Assembly (NCBI RefSeq): GCF_014621775.1
Contig: NZ_CP061204.1
Location: 186,001 to 250,000, forward strand
DNA from: Stenotrophomonas sp. 169
Lineage (GTDB): Bacteria > Pseudomonadota > Gammaproteobacteria > Xanthomonadales > Xanthomonadaceae
Direction of reading: 5' to 3'
DNA: 64,000 nucleotides
The position numbers were made by a program, and so were the translations under genes. Below, piece after piece: positions 53,296-62,119 of the stretch (positions are counted from its first letter, which is position 1; each line of letters opens with the position of its first letter). The notes below the pieces were generated by a model. It did no database searches, was not told the origin of the DNA, and saw only the letters and a program-made list of their open reading frames with translations.

Positions 53296-54972
53296 TCACA
53301 TGCCGGAATAGTTGGGGCCACCGCCGCCCTGCGGTGTCACCCATACGATGTTCTGGGTGGGGTCCTTGATGTCGCAGGTCTTGCAGTGCACGCAGTTCTG
53401 CGCGTTGATCTGCAGCCGCTCCTGGCCCTGCGCGCCGACGAATTCATAGACGCCGGCCGGGCAGTAACGTGCTTCCGGCCCTGCGTATTCGGCCAGGTTC
53501 ACCTGCACCGGAATGCTCGGATCCTTCAGCGTCAGATGGCTCGGCTGGTCTTCCTCGTGATTGGTGCTGCTGAGGAACACCGAGCTGAGACGGTCGAAGG
53601 TGAGCACGCCATCGGGCTTCGGATAATCGATCCGGGTGTGCTGGGCGGCAGGTTCCAGGCAGGCGTGGTCCGGCGTGCTGTGGCGCAGCGTCCACGGCGC
53701 GTTGCGGATGCCCAGCTTGGGCAGCAGCCATTGTTCGATACCGGTCATCAAGGTGGCCACGGTCTGGCCCTTCTTGAACCACTGCTTGAAGTTCTTCGAC
53801 TGCTGCAGTTCGGCGTGCAGCCAGCTCGATTCGAAGGCCTGCGGATAGGCAGTCAGTTCATCGTGCTGGCGACCCGCGGCGAGCGCATCGAAGGCGGCAT
53901 CCGCGGCCAGCATGCCCGTCTTCAGCGCGGCGTGGCTGCCCTTGATGCGGCTGGCATTGAGATACCCGGCCTCGCAACCGACCAGCACACCGCCGGGGAA
54001 CACCGTCTTCGGCAGCGACAGCAGGCCCCCGGCGGTGATCGCGCGGGCGCCGTAGCCGATGCGCTTGCCACCTTCCAGGTGTTTGCGGATGGCCGGGTGG
54101 GTCTTGAAGCGCTGGAACTCTTCGAAGGGGCTCAGCCAGGGGTTCTTGTAATCCAGGCCGACCACGTAGCCGATGGAGACCTTGCCGCCCTCGGCGTGAT
54201 ACAGGAAGGCGCCACCGTAGGTGTTGCCATCCAGTGGCCAGCCGGCGGCATGCACCACCAGCCCGGGCTCATGCTTGGCCGGATCGATCTGCCACAGCTC
54301 CTTGATGCCCAGGCCGTAGGCCTGCGGGTCCTTGCCCTGGTCCAACTGGTAGCGGGCGATCAGCTGGCGGCCCAGATGGCCGCGCGACCCCTCGGCAAAG
54401 ACCGTGTACTTGGCATGCAGGGCCATGCCGCGTTCGAAGTTCGGACCCCGGCTGCCATCCTTCTCGATGCCCATGTCACCGGTTGCCACGCCGATCACTT
54501 CACCGGCATCGCCGTAAAGGACCTCGGCCGCGGCAAAGCCGGGGAAAATGGCCACTTCCAGCGCTTCGGCCTGCTGCGCCAGCCAGCGGCCCACTTCGCC
54601 CAGGCTGACGATGTAATTGCCTTCGTTGTGGAAACATTCCGGCAGCAACGGCTTGGGTGTGGTGCGGGCACCGGTCTCGCTGAGGAACAGGAACTCATCG
54701 CGGGTGACTTTCTGCTTCAACGGCGCGCCGCGCTCGGCCCAGTCGGGGAACAGCTCGGACAACGCGCGCGGATCCATCACCGCGCCGGACAGCAGGTGCG
54801 CGCCGGGCTCGGACCCTTTCTCCAGGACGCAGACGGACAATTCGCTGCCGGCTTCGATGGCACGCTGGCGCAGGCGGATGGCGGTGGCCAATCCCGCCGG
54901 TCCGGCGCCGACGATCACGACGTCGAATTCCATTACTTCGCGGGCGGGCAGTTCGATGGCTTCAGCGCTCAT
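53296..54972 (-). CDS. Electron transfer flavoprotein-ubiquinone oxidoreductase (ETF-QO)
   Basis: 558 residues, the usual length. FAD-binding VVIVGAGPAGLATAIRLR near the start, a central GYLNASRIKGSHAALKTGMLAADAA segment, and a C-terminal 4Fe-4S site with RYCPAGVYEF plus NCVHCKTCDIKDP. The enzyme passes electrons from ETF, reduced by acyl-CoA dehydrogenases, to the quinone pool at the inner membrane. Glutaryl-CoA dehydrogenase, whose electrons should flow through it via ETF, is encoded nearby at 56056 on the other strand. Confidence 0.95.
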   Translation of the reverse strand: MSAEAIELPAREVMEFDVVIVGAGPAGLATAIRLRQRAIEAGSELSVCVLEKGSEPGAHLLSGAVMDPRALSELFPDWAERGAPLKQKVTRDEFLFLSETGARTTPKPLLPECFHNEGNYIVSLGEVGRWLAQQAEALEVAIFPGFAAAEVLYGDAGEVIGVATGDMGIEKDGSRGPNFERGMALHAKYTVFAEGSRGHLGRQLIARYQLDQGKDPQAYGLGIKELWQIDPAKHEPGLVVHAAGWPLDGNTYGGAFLYHAEGGKVSIGYVVGLDYKNPWLSPFEEFQRFKTHPAIRKHLEGGKRIGYGARAITAGGLLSLPKTVFPGGVLVGCEAGYLNASRIKGSHAALKTGMLAADAAFDALAAGRQHDELTAYPQAFESSWLHAELQQSKNFKQWFKKGQTVATLMTGIEQWLLPKLGIRNAPWTLRHSTPDHACLEPAAQHTRIDYPKPDGVLTFDRLSSVFLSSTNHEEDQPSHLTLKDPSIPVQVNLAEYAGPEARYCPAGVYEFVGAQGQERLQINAQNCVHCKTCDIKDPTQNIVWVTPQGGGGPNYSGM

Positions 54973-55312
54973 GGATAACCTGACTCTTGGGTAGGCCGCC
55001 CTCCAACACGGGGCGACGGTTGCCTGGAAAACGCGCGTGCTGCCACGGCGAAACGGGTGTTTGAATCCATCAGGTTAACGGTAGTGGCGGCTGTCGGCCA
55101 GCCGGGCGCGTCGGCGTGGGAATGCTGCAGCGCAATAGATCGAGCGGGGTGACAGGACCACGCCGTGCAGGACCACGGGATAGGCCGCATGGCTCGATTT
55201 GTCATATCTGATCGTTTGTACAGAAGCCCAGACGTTTTGAGCACAGCATCGCCCCTCGCGACAGCGTTCCTTCCTAGGCTGGTCATGTCCAGTGGGATTA
55301 GGGGGACGTGCG
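54973..55312. other. Divergent intergenic region between ETF-QO and the toxin_15 gene
   Basis: 340 bases with no supported ORF. It must contain the ETF-QO promoter on the minus strand and the promoter of the plus-strand toxin gene. I could not identify either with confidence; AGGGGG at about 55,300-55,305 is the likely ribosome-binding site of the toxin gene. Confidence 0.4.
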
Positions 55313-56008
55313 ATGGCTCAGGAGCTCTTTGTCCGCGATGTATCGCCGTCGTATGCGCTGCACATCGCCTCGCCCCTCCTCGCAGCAGCAGATACGCCGG
55401 CGGACTGTCGTGGGGTATCGGTGTACGCCGTGCTGGCGTGTCTGCTGCTGCGCCTGCATGACCGACTGCGGTGTGGGACCGCATCGCAGATGCCCTGCAC
55501 GTGTCTGCGTTTCTCCACGCAACGCTTGCCCTCGGCGAAGTTTGTCGAGCTGGATCGGCAGTTGGCTGGCCAGCAGGCAGGCCTGAACGCATTGACGGTG
55601 GCGGAATATCTGCAGGCGCGTGCCGGCTTCAGCCCGGCAGGTCGTGATCCGCAGGTGGCCCGCCGCGCGCGCGCTTCCTGGCGCAGCAAACTGGTGCAGG
55701 CCCGTAGCGAAGCACTGACGCATGCGGGGGGCGGGGAAGCTGACGCGACCGCGCAGGCGCAGTCCCACGCGGACCGGCAGATGCGCTCGCTGCATGCCCT
55801 GCACAATCCCGATCGTATCGCCGGTGGCCATGATGTCATCGCCGACTTCGGCGATGGCCAGGTGAACTCGACCATAGGTCGGCAGTGGAACCTGATGCGG
55901 GGTAGGTTGCCCTCCCGTGTACAGCAACTGGACGCGGCGGCATCCTCCGTGCCGGAAGCCGTCCGGGCCGAGACGCACATGAATGGCATGCTGGTGCGTG
56001 ACACGTGA
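55313..56008 (+). CDS. Toxin_15 (Tde-like DNase) domain protein
   Basis: 231 residues from ATG 55313, with AGGGGG about eight bases upstream; GTG 55292 is a longer option. The C-terminal ~140 residues match the novel toxin 15 domain: VAEYLQARAGFSPAGRDPQ, LHALHNPDRIAGGHDVI with the HxxD motif (His164, Asp167), FGDGQVNSTIGRQW and RVQQLDAAA. In Agrobacterium Tde1 this domain is a T6SS-delivered DNase. The N-terminal ~95 residues have four Cys and a hydrophobic stretch (VYAVLACLLLRL) and match no delivery domain I know: no PAAR, VgrG, Rhs or XVIPCD. No separate immunity gene follows; the next gene starts 47 bases on and is gcdH. It lies between ETF-QO and gcdH. Confidence 0.72.
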   Translation: MAQELFVRDVSPSYALHIASPLLAAADTPADCRGVSVYAVLACLLLRLHDRLRCGTASQMPCTCLRFSTQRLPSAKFVELDRQLAGQQAGLNALTVAEYLQARAGFSPAGRDPQVARRARASWRSKLVQARSEALTHAGGGEADATAQAQSHADRQMRSLHALHNPDRIAGGHDVIADFGDGQVNSTIGRQWNLMRGRLPSRVQQLDAAASSVPEAVRAETHMNGMLVRDT

Positions 56009-56055
56009 TAACGAGCAGAATGCAGCCTGCTCCCATGACGCTGCCGGTGTGCTCG

Positions 56056-57219
56056 ATGAGTCTTGATCCGTGTGATCTGTTCGATGTCCGTTCCCTGCTG
56101 AGTGAGCAGGAGCGCGCCGTGCAGGATGCCGTGGCACGCTTCGTCGACCAGCGCGTGCTGCCGATCATCGGTGACTGCTTCGATGCGGCACGATTCCCGA
56201 TCGAGCTGGTGCCGGAGATCGCTGGCCTCGGCCTGCTCGGTGCGACCCTGCCGACGGAGCTGGGCGGCGGCGGCCTGGATGCGGTGGCCTATGGGCTCAT
56301 CTGCCAAGAACTGGAGCGTGGCGACTCGGGGCTGCGCAGCTTCGTGTCGGTGCAGAGTTCGCTGTGCATGTATCCGATCTTCGCCTACGGCAGTGAGGCG
56401 CAGCGTCAGCGCTGGCTGCCGGCGATGGCGCGCGCTGAGCTGATCGGATGCTTCGGCCTGACCGAGGCCCATGGCGGATCGGACCCTTCCAGCATGAAGA
56501 CCCGTGCGGTTCGTGATGGCGACGACTGGCGCCTGACGGGAAGCAAGATGTGGATCACCAACGCGCCGATCGCGGATCTGGCGATCGTGTGGGCGCAGAC
56601 CGACGAAGGTGTGCAGGGCTTCGTGCTGGAGAAGGGCATGCCCGGTTTCAGCGTGCAGGAGATCCTGCGCAAGATGAGCCTGCGTGCCTCATCGACCGGT
56701 GCGCTGTTCTTCGATGATGTGCGGGTGCCGGACGGCAACCGCTTGGGTGGGGTAAAGGGGTTGAAGGGACCGCTGGGCTGCCTGAACCAGGCGCGCTACG
56801 GCATCAGCTGGGGGCCGATCGGCGCAGCCATCGCATGCCTGCGCGAAGCCATCGCCTACGCCAAGGAGCGCGAGCTGTTCGGGCGCCCGTTGGCGGCCAC
56901 CCAGAGTGCACAGATCAAGCTGGCGAAGATGGCGCGGCGGATCACCACCGCCCAGCTGCTGGCACTGCAGTTGGGTCGCCTGAAAGAGGCGGGCGCCGTG
57001 CAGCCGCAGCAGGTCAGCCTGGCCAAGTGGAACAATTGCCGCATGGCGATCGACATCGCCCGCGAGTGCCGCGACCTGCTGGGCGCGGCGGGTATCACCA
57101 CCGAGCACGCCGCCATCCGCCACGCCTTGAACCTGGAGTCGGTGATCACCTACGAAGGCACCGAAACCGTGCACCAACTGGTGATAGGCCGCGAACTGAC
57201 CGGGCTCAACGCGTTCTGA
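56056..57219 (+). CDS. gcdH: Glutaryl-CoA dehydrogenase
   Basis: 387 residues from ATG 56056; earlier ATGs in frame (56020, 56035) are less likely because homologues start MSL. Acyl-CoA dehydrogenase fold with GATLPTELGGGGLDAVAYGL, FGLTEAHGGSDPSSM, WITNAPIADLAIVWAQT and SWGPIGAAIACL. The C-terminal VITYEGTETVHQLVIG holds the catalytic Glu in the position specific to GcdH. It oxidises and decarboxylates glutaryl-CoA to crotonyl-CoA in lysine and tryptophan breakdown and passes electrons to ETF. Confidence 0.93.
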   Translation: MSLDPCDLFDVRSLLSEQERAVQDAVARFVDQRVLPIIGDCFDAARFPIELVPEIAGLGLLGATLPTELGGGGLDAVAYGLICQELERGDSGLRSFVSVQSSLCMYPIFAYGSEAQRQRWLPAMARAELIGCFGLTEAHGGSDPSSMKTRAVRDGDDWRLTGSKMWITNAPIADLAIVWAQTDEGVQGFVLEKGMPGFSVQEILRKMSLRASSTGALFFDDVRVPDGNRLGGVKGLKGPLGCLNQARYGISWGPIGAAIACLREAIAYAKERELFGRPLAATQSAQIKLAKMARRITTAQLLALQLGRLKEAGAVQPQQVSLAKWNNCRMAIDIARECRDLLGAAGITTEHAAIRHALNLESVITYEGTETVHQLVIGRELTGLNAF

Positions 57220-57269
57220 GCATCAGCCGCGCTGTTTCGCGCGCCCCCGACGCGTCAACAACGCCTGCG

Positions 57270-57345
57270 GTAGCGCCGACCCATGGTCGGCGGAATGTTC
57301 CCGCCAACGGCCCGCTGCGCTCGCCGACCACGGGTCGGCGCTACC
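57270..57345. repeat. Paired REP-like inverted repeat
   Basis: GTAGCGCCGACCCATGGTCG at the left and CGACCACGGGTCGGCGCTAC at the right are mutually inverted with about 30 bases between. This is the GTAG...CTAC form of chromosomal REP pairs. It follows gcdH and may act as its transcript end. Confidence 0.8.
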
Positions 57346-57392
57346 GCTTTTCTCTTTTTTTCATACGCGGCGGGCGGCCACGGAACCCGTCA

Positions 57393-57504
57393 GGGGGCCG
57401 GGCGGTGGGGCGGGGCGGGGGCGTTGAGCGCCACGGATGGCGCGAAACGAGGCACGCAGGAGCGGCTTTTGCCGTCCCCCGCCCCGCCCCACCGCCCGGC
57501 CCCC
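57393..57504. repeat. Perfect 29-bp GC-only inverted repeat
   Basis: Left arm 57393-57421 and right arm 57476-57504 are perfect reverse complements over 29 bases, made only of G and C apart from one T/A pair. The 54-base spacer contains a further small hairpin (GCGCCA/TGGCGC). The G-rich arm has five G-runs and could form a quadruplex. It lies between the convergent gcdH and trmL genes, where it could end both transcripts. Confidence 0.95.
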
Positions 57505-57565
57505 AACACGTAATCCGCTTTTCGCAGCAGCCCACCGCGAGGGGGTCTCACCCGTTCGACCAACC

Positions 57566-58045
57566 TCACACCCCGCCGGCAAACCCGTGCTGCCGCCACG
57601 CCTCGTACATCACCACCGCCACCGTGTTGGACAGGTTGAGGCTGCGGTTGTCCGGGCGCATGGGAAGTCGCAGGCGTTGCCCACCCGGTAGCGCATCCAG
57701 AATGTCCTGCGGAAGGCCGCGGCTCTCCGGACCGAACAGGAACGCATCCCCATCGGCGAAGGGCACGCTGTCGAAACGCACGCTTGCACGGGTGCTCAGG
57801 GCAAACAGGCGCTTCGGGGCGATGCGCGCGAGGGCGGTGTCCAGATCCGGATGGACCTGCAGCCGCGAATACTCGTGGTAGTCCAGGCCGGCGCGCTTGA
57901 GCTGCTTGTCATCCAGTGCGAAACCCAAGGGCTCGACCAGGTGCAGCTGCGCGCCGGTGTTGGCGCAAAGACGGATGATGTTGCCCGTGTTGGGCGGTAT
58001 TTCAGGCTGGAACAGCACGACGTGGAACGTTGGGACCTGGCTCAT
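57566..58045 (-). CDS. trmL: tRNA (cytidine/uridine(34)-2'-O)-methyltransferase TrmL
   Basis: 159 residues, the usual size for this single-domain SPOUT enzyme. HVVLFQPEIPPNTGNIIRLCANTG at the start, FLFGPESRGLP in the middle and RLPMRPDNRSLNLSNTVAVV at the end form the SAM-binding knot. It 2'-O-methylates the wobble base of leucine tRNAs. Confidence 0.95.
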   Translation of the reverse strand: MSQVPTFHVVLFQPEIPPNTGNIIRLCANTGAQLHLVEPLGFALDDKQLKRAGLDYHEYSRLQVHPDLDTALARIAPKRLFALSTRASVRFDSVPFADGDAFLFGPESRGLPQDILDALPGGQRLRLPMRPDNRSLNLSNTVAVVMYEAWRQHGFAGGV

Positions 58046-58166
58046 CGACGCAGTGTAATGCGCGGCGCGGAACTTCGCGGCTGGCCGGGTCCTCTCGGGT
58101 CAAGGGAGCCCGGCTTTCAGGGGATCAACAACCGGTGAGGCGCAGCGACAGCCATCAGGCGTGAAC

Positions 58167-58640
58167 TCACGGACGCACCAGCACCATCGCGGTTTCCATC
58201 GCCAGCGCCTGCAGCTCGCTCTGGCTCGGGCGCACCTGCACGACCGGCAGGTTGACGATCACGTTGTTGGCAAACGCGCTGGCCGCCGTGGCCAGGGCGA
58301 CGGTGTAACGCTCGGCCTGCAACTCGGCGGCCAAGGCGACCTTCTGCTCCAGGCTGGGGCGCACTTCGACGGCAGCCAGCGTGGTGATCGGCGCGGCGAC
58401 CGCTGGGGCCAGCACGACGACATTCTGTTCGCCCAGCTGGTCAGCACTGGGGCGCACCTGCACGGCAGCGAGCGTCGGGATGGTGCTGCTGCGTTCCCAT
58501 GCCTGCTGGGCCAGCTGCGCCGTGTCGGGGCGAACCTGCACGGCCTGCAGGGTCGCGATGGAGGGAGCAGCCTGCACCGGAGAAACAACAGCCGTACCGG
58601 CGATCAGGGCGATGGCGATGGCGAGGATCTTGGTGTTCAT
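58167..58640 (-). CDS. Secreted protein with repeated V-R-P motifs
   Basis: 157 residues with a clean signal peptide (KILAIAIALIAGTAVVSPVQA). The mature part contains five repeats of the form hydrophobic-Q/E/L-V-R-P: AVQVRPD, AVQVRPS, AVEVRPS, VVQVRPS and VLVRP at the very end, spaced about 25-36 residues apart and each followed by a helical stretch beginning with a polar residue and L/LEQ. There are no Cys. No family recognised; the regular repeat suggests a periplasmic or surface solenoid or a protein-binding array. Confidence 0.7.
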   Translation of the reverse strand: MNTKILAIAIALIAGTAVVSPVQAAPSIATLQAVQVRPDTAQLAQQAWERSSTIPTLAAVQVRPSADQLGEQNVVVLAPAVAAPITTLAAVEVRPSLEQKVALAAELQAERYTVALATAASAFANNVIVNLPVVQVRPSQSELQALAMETAMVLVRP

Positions 58641-59070
58641 GGCGGGGCCTGTTTAGTGTGTGTGGGCGGTGGTGTGGTAGTAAGGTAGTACACCAAAACT
58701 GGGGTTGCAAGAACAATCGGGGCTTTTTTACTTGCGTTCAGCTTTCAGTCAGGTTGAGCTTGATCGCTGGCTTGGTGCAGGTAAGGCACAGCAATCGCCG
58801 TGCCATGTTTTAGTTGTTTAAGTTCAATGGCTTGGCGAGTGGCTGTGCTGTCCGCCGTCCGGACACCTGTCCGCAGGTAGAGCGGACTTCAGTCCGCTTG
58901 CCTTGGACCGCAGCCGACTGAAGTCGGCTCTACCGGTTGCCTCTACCCCACACCGCAGCCGACTGAAGTCGGCTCTACCTAAGCCGCAGCGGAACGTGAC
59001 GCCTGGCCGATGCCGGGGTAGCGCCCAACGCGCTAGCATCGGCCCTCACTCAGATGACCAAGGATCCGGA
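58641..59070. other. Intergenic region with promoters and SMAG repeats
   Basis: 430 bases. The first ~100, AT-rich, should hold the promoter of the minus-strand VRP-repeat gene. A SMAG cluster occupies 58875-58980. The rest leads to AAGGATCCGGA just before the M16 peptidase start. No ORF is supported. Confidence 0.5.
58875..58980. repeat. SMAG/REP palindrome cluster
   Basis: Three units: GCGGACTTCAGTCCGC (a variant core) and two copies of GCCGACTGAAGTCGGC ending in TCTACC, about 10-30 bases apart. Confidence 0.9.
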
Positions 59071-61923
59071 ATGACATCCCGACTGCGCCCGCGCACTGCA
59101 CTGCTTGCTGTCGCTCTCACCACAGCGCTCGGTGGGCTGGCGCCCGCCCCGCTGTTCGCCAAGCCGGCTGCGGTGGCCAAGGTCGACATTCCATTCGAGC
59201 AGTTCACCCTGCCCAATGGCCTGCGCGTGGTGGTGCATACCGACCGCAAGGCGCCGATCGTCGCGGTCAACGTCTGGTATCACGTGGGCAGCAAGGACGA
59301 GCCGGTAGGCCGCACAGGCTTCGCTCACCTGTTTGAACATCTGATGTTCCAGCGCAGCGAAAACCACGACGGCGAGTACTTCGAGCCCTTCAAGCAGGTC
59401 GGTGCCACCGGCCAGAACGGCACGACCAATACCGACCGCACCAACTATTTCGAGAACGTGCCCACCACGGCGCTGGATATGGCGCTGTGGATGGAATCGG
59501 ACCGCATGGGCCACCTGCTGGGGGCCATCGACCAGGCCGCACTGGATGAACAGCGTGGCGTGGTGCAGAACGAAAAGCGCCAGGGCGAGAACCAGCCCTA
59601 TGGGCAGGTGTGGACGCAGCTCAACCGTGCGCTGTATCCGAAGGGGCACCCGTACCACCACAGCGTCATCGGATCGATGAACGATCTCAACGCCGCCTCG
59701 CTGGATGACGTAAAGAACTGGTTCCGCACCTGGTACGGCCCGAACAATGCGGTGCTGGTGCTGGCCGGTGACATCGATCTGGCCACCGCCAAAGAGAAGG
59801 TGGCCAAGTACTTCGGCAGCATCCCGGCCGGCCCGACGATGGCCCAGCCGCAGGTGGACGTCGCCGTGCGTCCTGCCGATACCCGCGAGACCATGACCGA
59901 CAAGGTGCCGCAGGTGCGGATCTACCGCGCCTGGAACGTCGCCGAAGTCGGTACCGCCGACGTCGACCAGCTGCAGCTGCTCGGTCAGGTGCTGGGCGGT
60001 GCGAAATCATCGCGTCTGGCCAAGCGCCTGGAGCACGAAGAGAAGCTGGTGGACAACATCAGCGCCGGCGCGTACGCCTCGCAGCTGGGCTCGAACTTCA
60101 TGGTCATGGCGACGGTGAAGCAGGGCGTGGACCCGGCCAAGGTCGAGGCGATCATCGACGAAGAGATCGACCGTCTGGTGGCCGAGGGTCCCAGCGCTGA
60201 AGAGCTGAGCCGCGCCAAGACCGCATTCCGCGCCAGCTTCATCCGCGGCATCGAGCGCATCGGGGGCTTCGGTGGCAAGGCGGACGCCCTGGCCGAATGC
60301 ACGGTCTACACCGGCGACCCCGGCTGCTTCCGCGACTCGCTGAAGAACATCGACGGCGCCACGGTCGCGCAGCTGCGCACCGTCGGTGGCAAGTGGCTGG
60401 GCAAAGGCAGCCACACGCTGATCGTCGAGCCCGGCGATCGCGTGGTGCTGGAAGAAGAAGCCTCGCAGAGCCCCAAGCCGTTCGAGCTGCCGGCCGCGGA
60501 TGCCAAGTACAGCACGCTGCCGGCGCAGGTCGATCGCAGTGCGGGCGTACCGCAGACCAAGACGTTCCCGGAGCTCAAGTTCCCGGCCCTGCAGCGCGCT
60601 ACGTTGAAGAACGGCACGCGGGTCATCCTGGCCGAGCGTCATGAAATCCCCGTCGTGCAGTTCAGCTACCAGTTCCCGGGTGGGTTCAGTGCCGACCAGG
60701 ACCGCAAGCCGGGCACCGCGAACTTCGCCATGGGCCTGATGAGCGAGGGAGCCGGCAAGCTGGGTTCGCTGGCGTTCTCCGATGCGGCCGATGCGCTGGG
60801 TGCGGATCTGGGCGCATCCGCCGGATTGGACTTCAGCACGGTGGATCTGTCCGCACTGAAGGAAAACCTGGCACCGTCGCTGGGCTTGTATGCCACGCTG
60901 CTGCGCCAGCCGCGCTTCGACCAGTCGGAGATCGACCGGGTCAAGGGCAGCTGGATTGCCGGCATCAAGCAGGAGAAGGCCAACCCGACCGCATCAGCGA
61001 TGCGCGTGCTGCCGCCGCTGCTGTACGGCAAGGGTCACCCGTATGCGATTCCGTTCACCGGCAGCGGTGACGAGGCGGCCATCGCCAGCCTGACCCGCGA
61101 CGATCTGGTGGACTTCCACCGCGATTGGCTGCGTCCGGAAGAGGGCACGCTGATCGTGGTCGGCGACACCACCCTGAAGGAAATCGTGCCGCTGCTCAAC
61201 CGTCAGTTGGGTGATTGGAAAGCGGAAGGCCCGGCGCCGAAGGTCAAGGCGGCCGTGGATGTCGCGCTGCCCAGCACCGCCCGTGTGTTCCTGATCGACC
61301 AGCCCGGTGCGGTGCAGGCGAACCTGTTCGCCGGTCAGGTCGTGCCGTCGTCGGTGGACCCGGGTTCGATCCGCTTCGATATCGCCAACGGCGTTCTTGG
61401 CGGTGACTTCACCTCGCGCTTGAACATGAACCTGCGCGAGGAAAAGCATTGGTCCTACGGCGCGCGCAGCAGTGCCAGCAGCACCGTCGGCCAGCGGCCG
61501 TGGATGGCGATGGCGCCGGTACAGATCGACAAGACCGGTCCGGCACTGGCGGAGATGCGCAAGGAGATCGTCGAGTTCGCCAATGGCAGCAAGCCGGCAA
61601 CCGCCGCTGAAGTGCAGCGCATCCGCAACATCCAGACCCTGAGCCTGCCGGGTGCGTATGAAACGGCGAGCTCGGTACTGGGCACGATCGGCAGCATGGT
61701 GCAGTTCCAGCGGCCGGACGATTACGTGTTCCAGCGCAAGGCGGAGATCGAATCGCTGACCCCGGCACAGGTGCAGCAGGCCGCCGCGGCGATCAAGCCG
61801 GATGCGCTGACATGGGTGGTGGTCGGTGACCTGAAGCAGACCGAGGCGGCCGTGCGCGCGCTGAAGCTGGGCGAGGTCAGCGTGATCGACGCCGATGGCA
61901 ACCCGGTGAAGCCCGCGAAGTAA
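59071..61923 (+). CDS. Periplasmic M16 (pitrilysin-type) zinc peptidase, two-domain
   Basis: 950 residues from ATG 59071, with AAGGA eight bases upstream. Signal peptide (LLAVALTTALGGLAPAPLFA). The first M16 domain carries the inverted zinc motif HLFEH (His86, Glu89, His90) and a downstream Glu in QNEKRQ. The second M16 domain, from about residue 520, lacks the metal site as is usual for this family, and has the LLYGKGHPYAIP segment. It forms a clam-shell chamber that degrades peptides or unfolded proteins in the periplasm. It is flanked by SMAG repeats on both sides and is probably monocistronic. Confidence 0.92.
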   Translation: MTSRLRPRTALLAVALTTALGGLAPAPLFAKPAAVAKVDIPFEQFTLPNGLRVVVHTDRKAPIVAVNVWYHVGSKDEPVGRTGFAHLFEHLMFQRSENHDGEYFEPFKQVGATGQNGTTNTDRTNYFENVPTTALDMALWMESDRMGHLLGAIDQAALDEQRGVVQNEKRQGENQPYGQVWTQLNRALYPKGHPYHHSVIGSMNDLNAASLDDVKNWFRTWYGPNNAVLVLAGDIDLATAKEKVAKYFGSIPAGPTMAQPQVDVAVRPADTRETMTDKVPQVRIYRAWNVAEVGTADVDQLQLLGQVLGGAKSSRLAKRLEHEEKLVDNISAGAYASQLGSNFMVMATVKQGVDPAKVEAIIDEEIDRLVAEGPSAEELSRAKTAFRASFIRGIERIGGFGGKADALAECTVYTGDPGCFRDSLKNIDGATVAQLRTVGGKWLGKGSHTLIVEPGDRVVLEEEASQSPKPFELPAADAKYSTLPAQVDRSAGVPQTKTFPELKFPALQRATLKNGTRVILAERHEIPVVQFSYQFPGGFSADQDRKPGTANFAMGLMSEGAGKLGSLAFSDAADALGADLGASAGLDFSTVDLSALKENLAPSLGLYATLLRQPRFDQSEIDRVKGSWIAGIKQEKANPTASAMRVLPPLLYGKGHPYAIPFTGSGDEAAIASLTRDDLVDFHRDWLRPEEGTLIVVGDTTLKEIVPLLNRQLGDWKAEGPAPKVKAAVDVALPSTARVFLIDQPGAVQANLFAGQVVPSSVDPGSIRFDIANGVLGGDFTSRLNMNLREEKHWSYGARSSASSTVGQRPWMAMAPVQIDKTGPALAEMRKEIVEFANGSKPATAAEVQRIRNIQTLSLPGAYETASSVLGTIGSMVQFQRPDDYVFQRKAEIESLTPAQVQQAAAAIKPDALTWVVVGDLKQTEAAVRALKLGEVSVIDADGNPVKPAK

Positions 61924-61967
61924 TGCAACAGGGTGGCGACCTTGGTCGTCACCCTGCTTCCGGATGG

Positions 61968-62006
61968 GACCGGATCGGATCGGATTGGGTTGGATTGGAT
62001 TGGATC
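61968..62006 (+). repeat. GGATY pentanucleotide repeat
   Basis: About eight imperfect copies of GGATC/GGATT/GGGTT directly after the M16 gene and touching the SMAG cluster. Confidence 0.7.
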
Positions 62007-62101
62007 GGTAGAGCCGACTGAAGTCGGCTGCCTTTCAAGGCCCAGCCGACTGAAGTCGGCTCTACCTGTAATGCGGCAGCCGACTGAAGTCGGCTCTACC
62101 G
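62007..62101. repeat. SMAG/REP palindrome cluster
   Basis: Three copies of GCCGACTGAAGTCGGC, the first preceded by GGTAGA and the others followed by TCTACC, between the convergent M16 and DUF2059 genes. Confidence 0.92.
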
Positions 62102-62119
62102 GTCACACACCGTGCGGGG

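Noticed and set aside
55298..56472. Minus-strand ORFs of 279 and 384 codons opposite the toxin_15 gene and gcdH
   Set aside because: The plus-strand product has a recognisable domain and a ribosome-binding site; the minus frames run through two unrelated genes and look like GC shadows.
61968..62006. The GGATY repeat as a CRISPR-like or phase-variable array
   Set aside because: Five-base imperfect units without spacers, outside any coding frame or evident promoter; treated as a simple repeat.
52741..62101. SMAG palindromes as transposons or attachment sites
   Set aside because: They are short, scattered, GTAG-flanked REP units common in this group; no transposase or target duplications were seen next to them.
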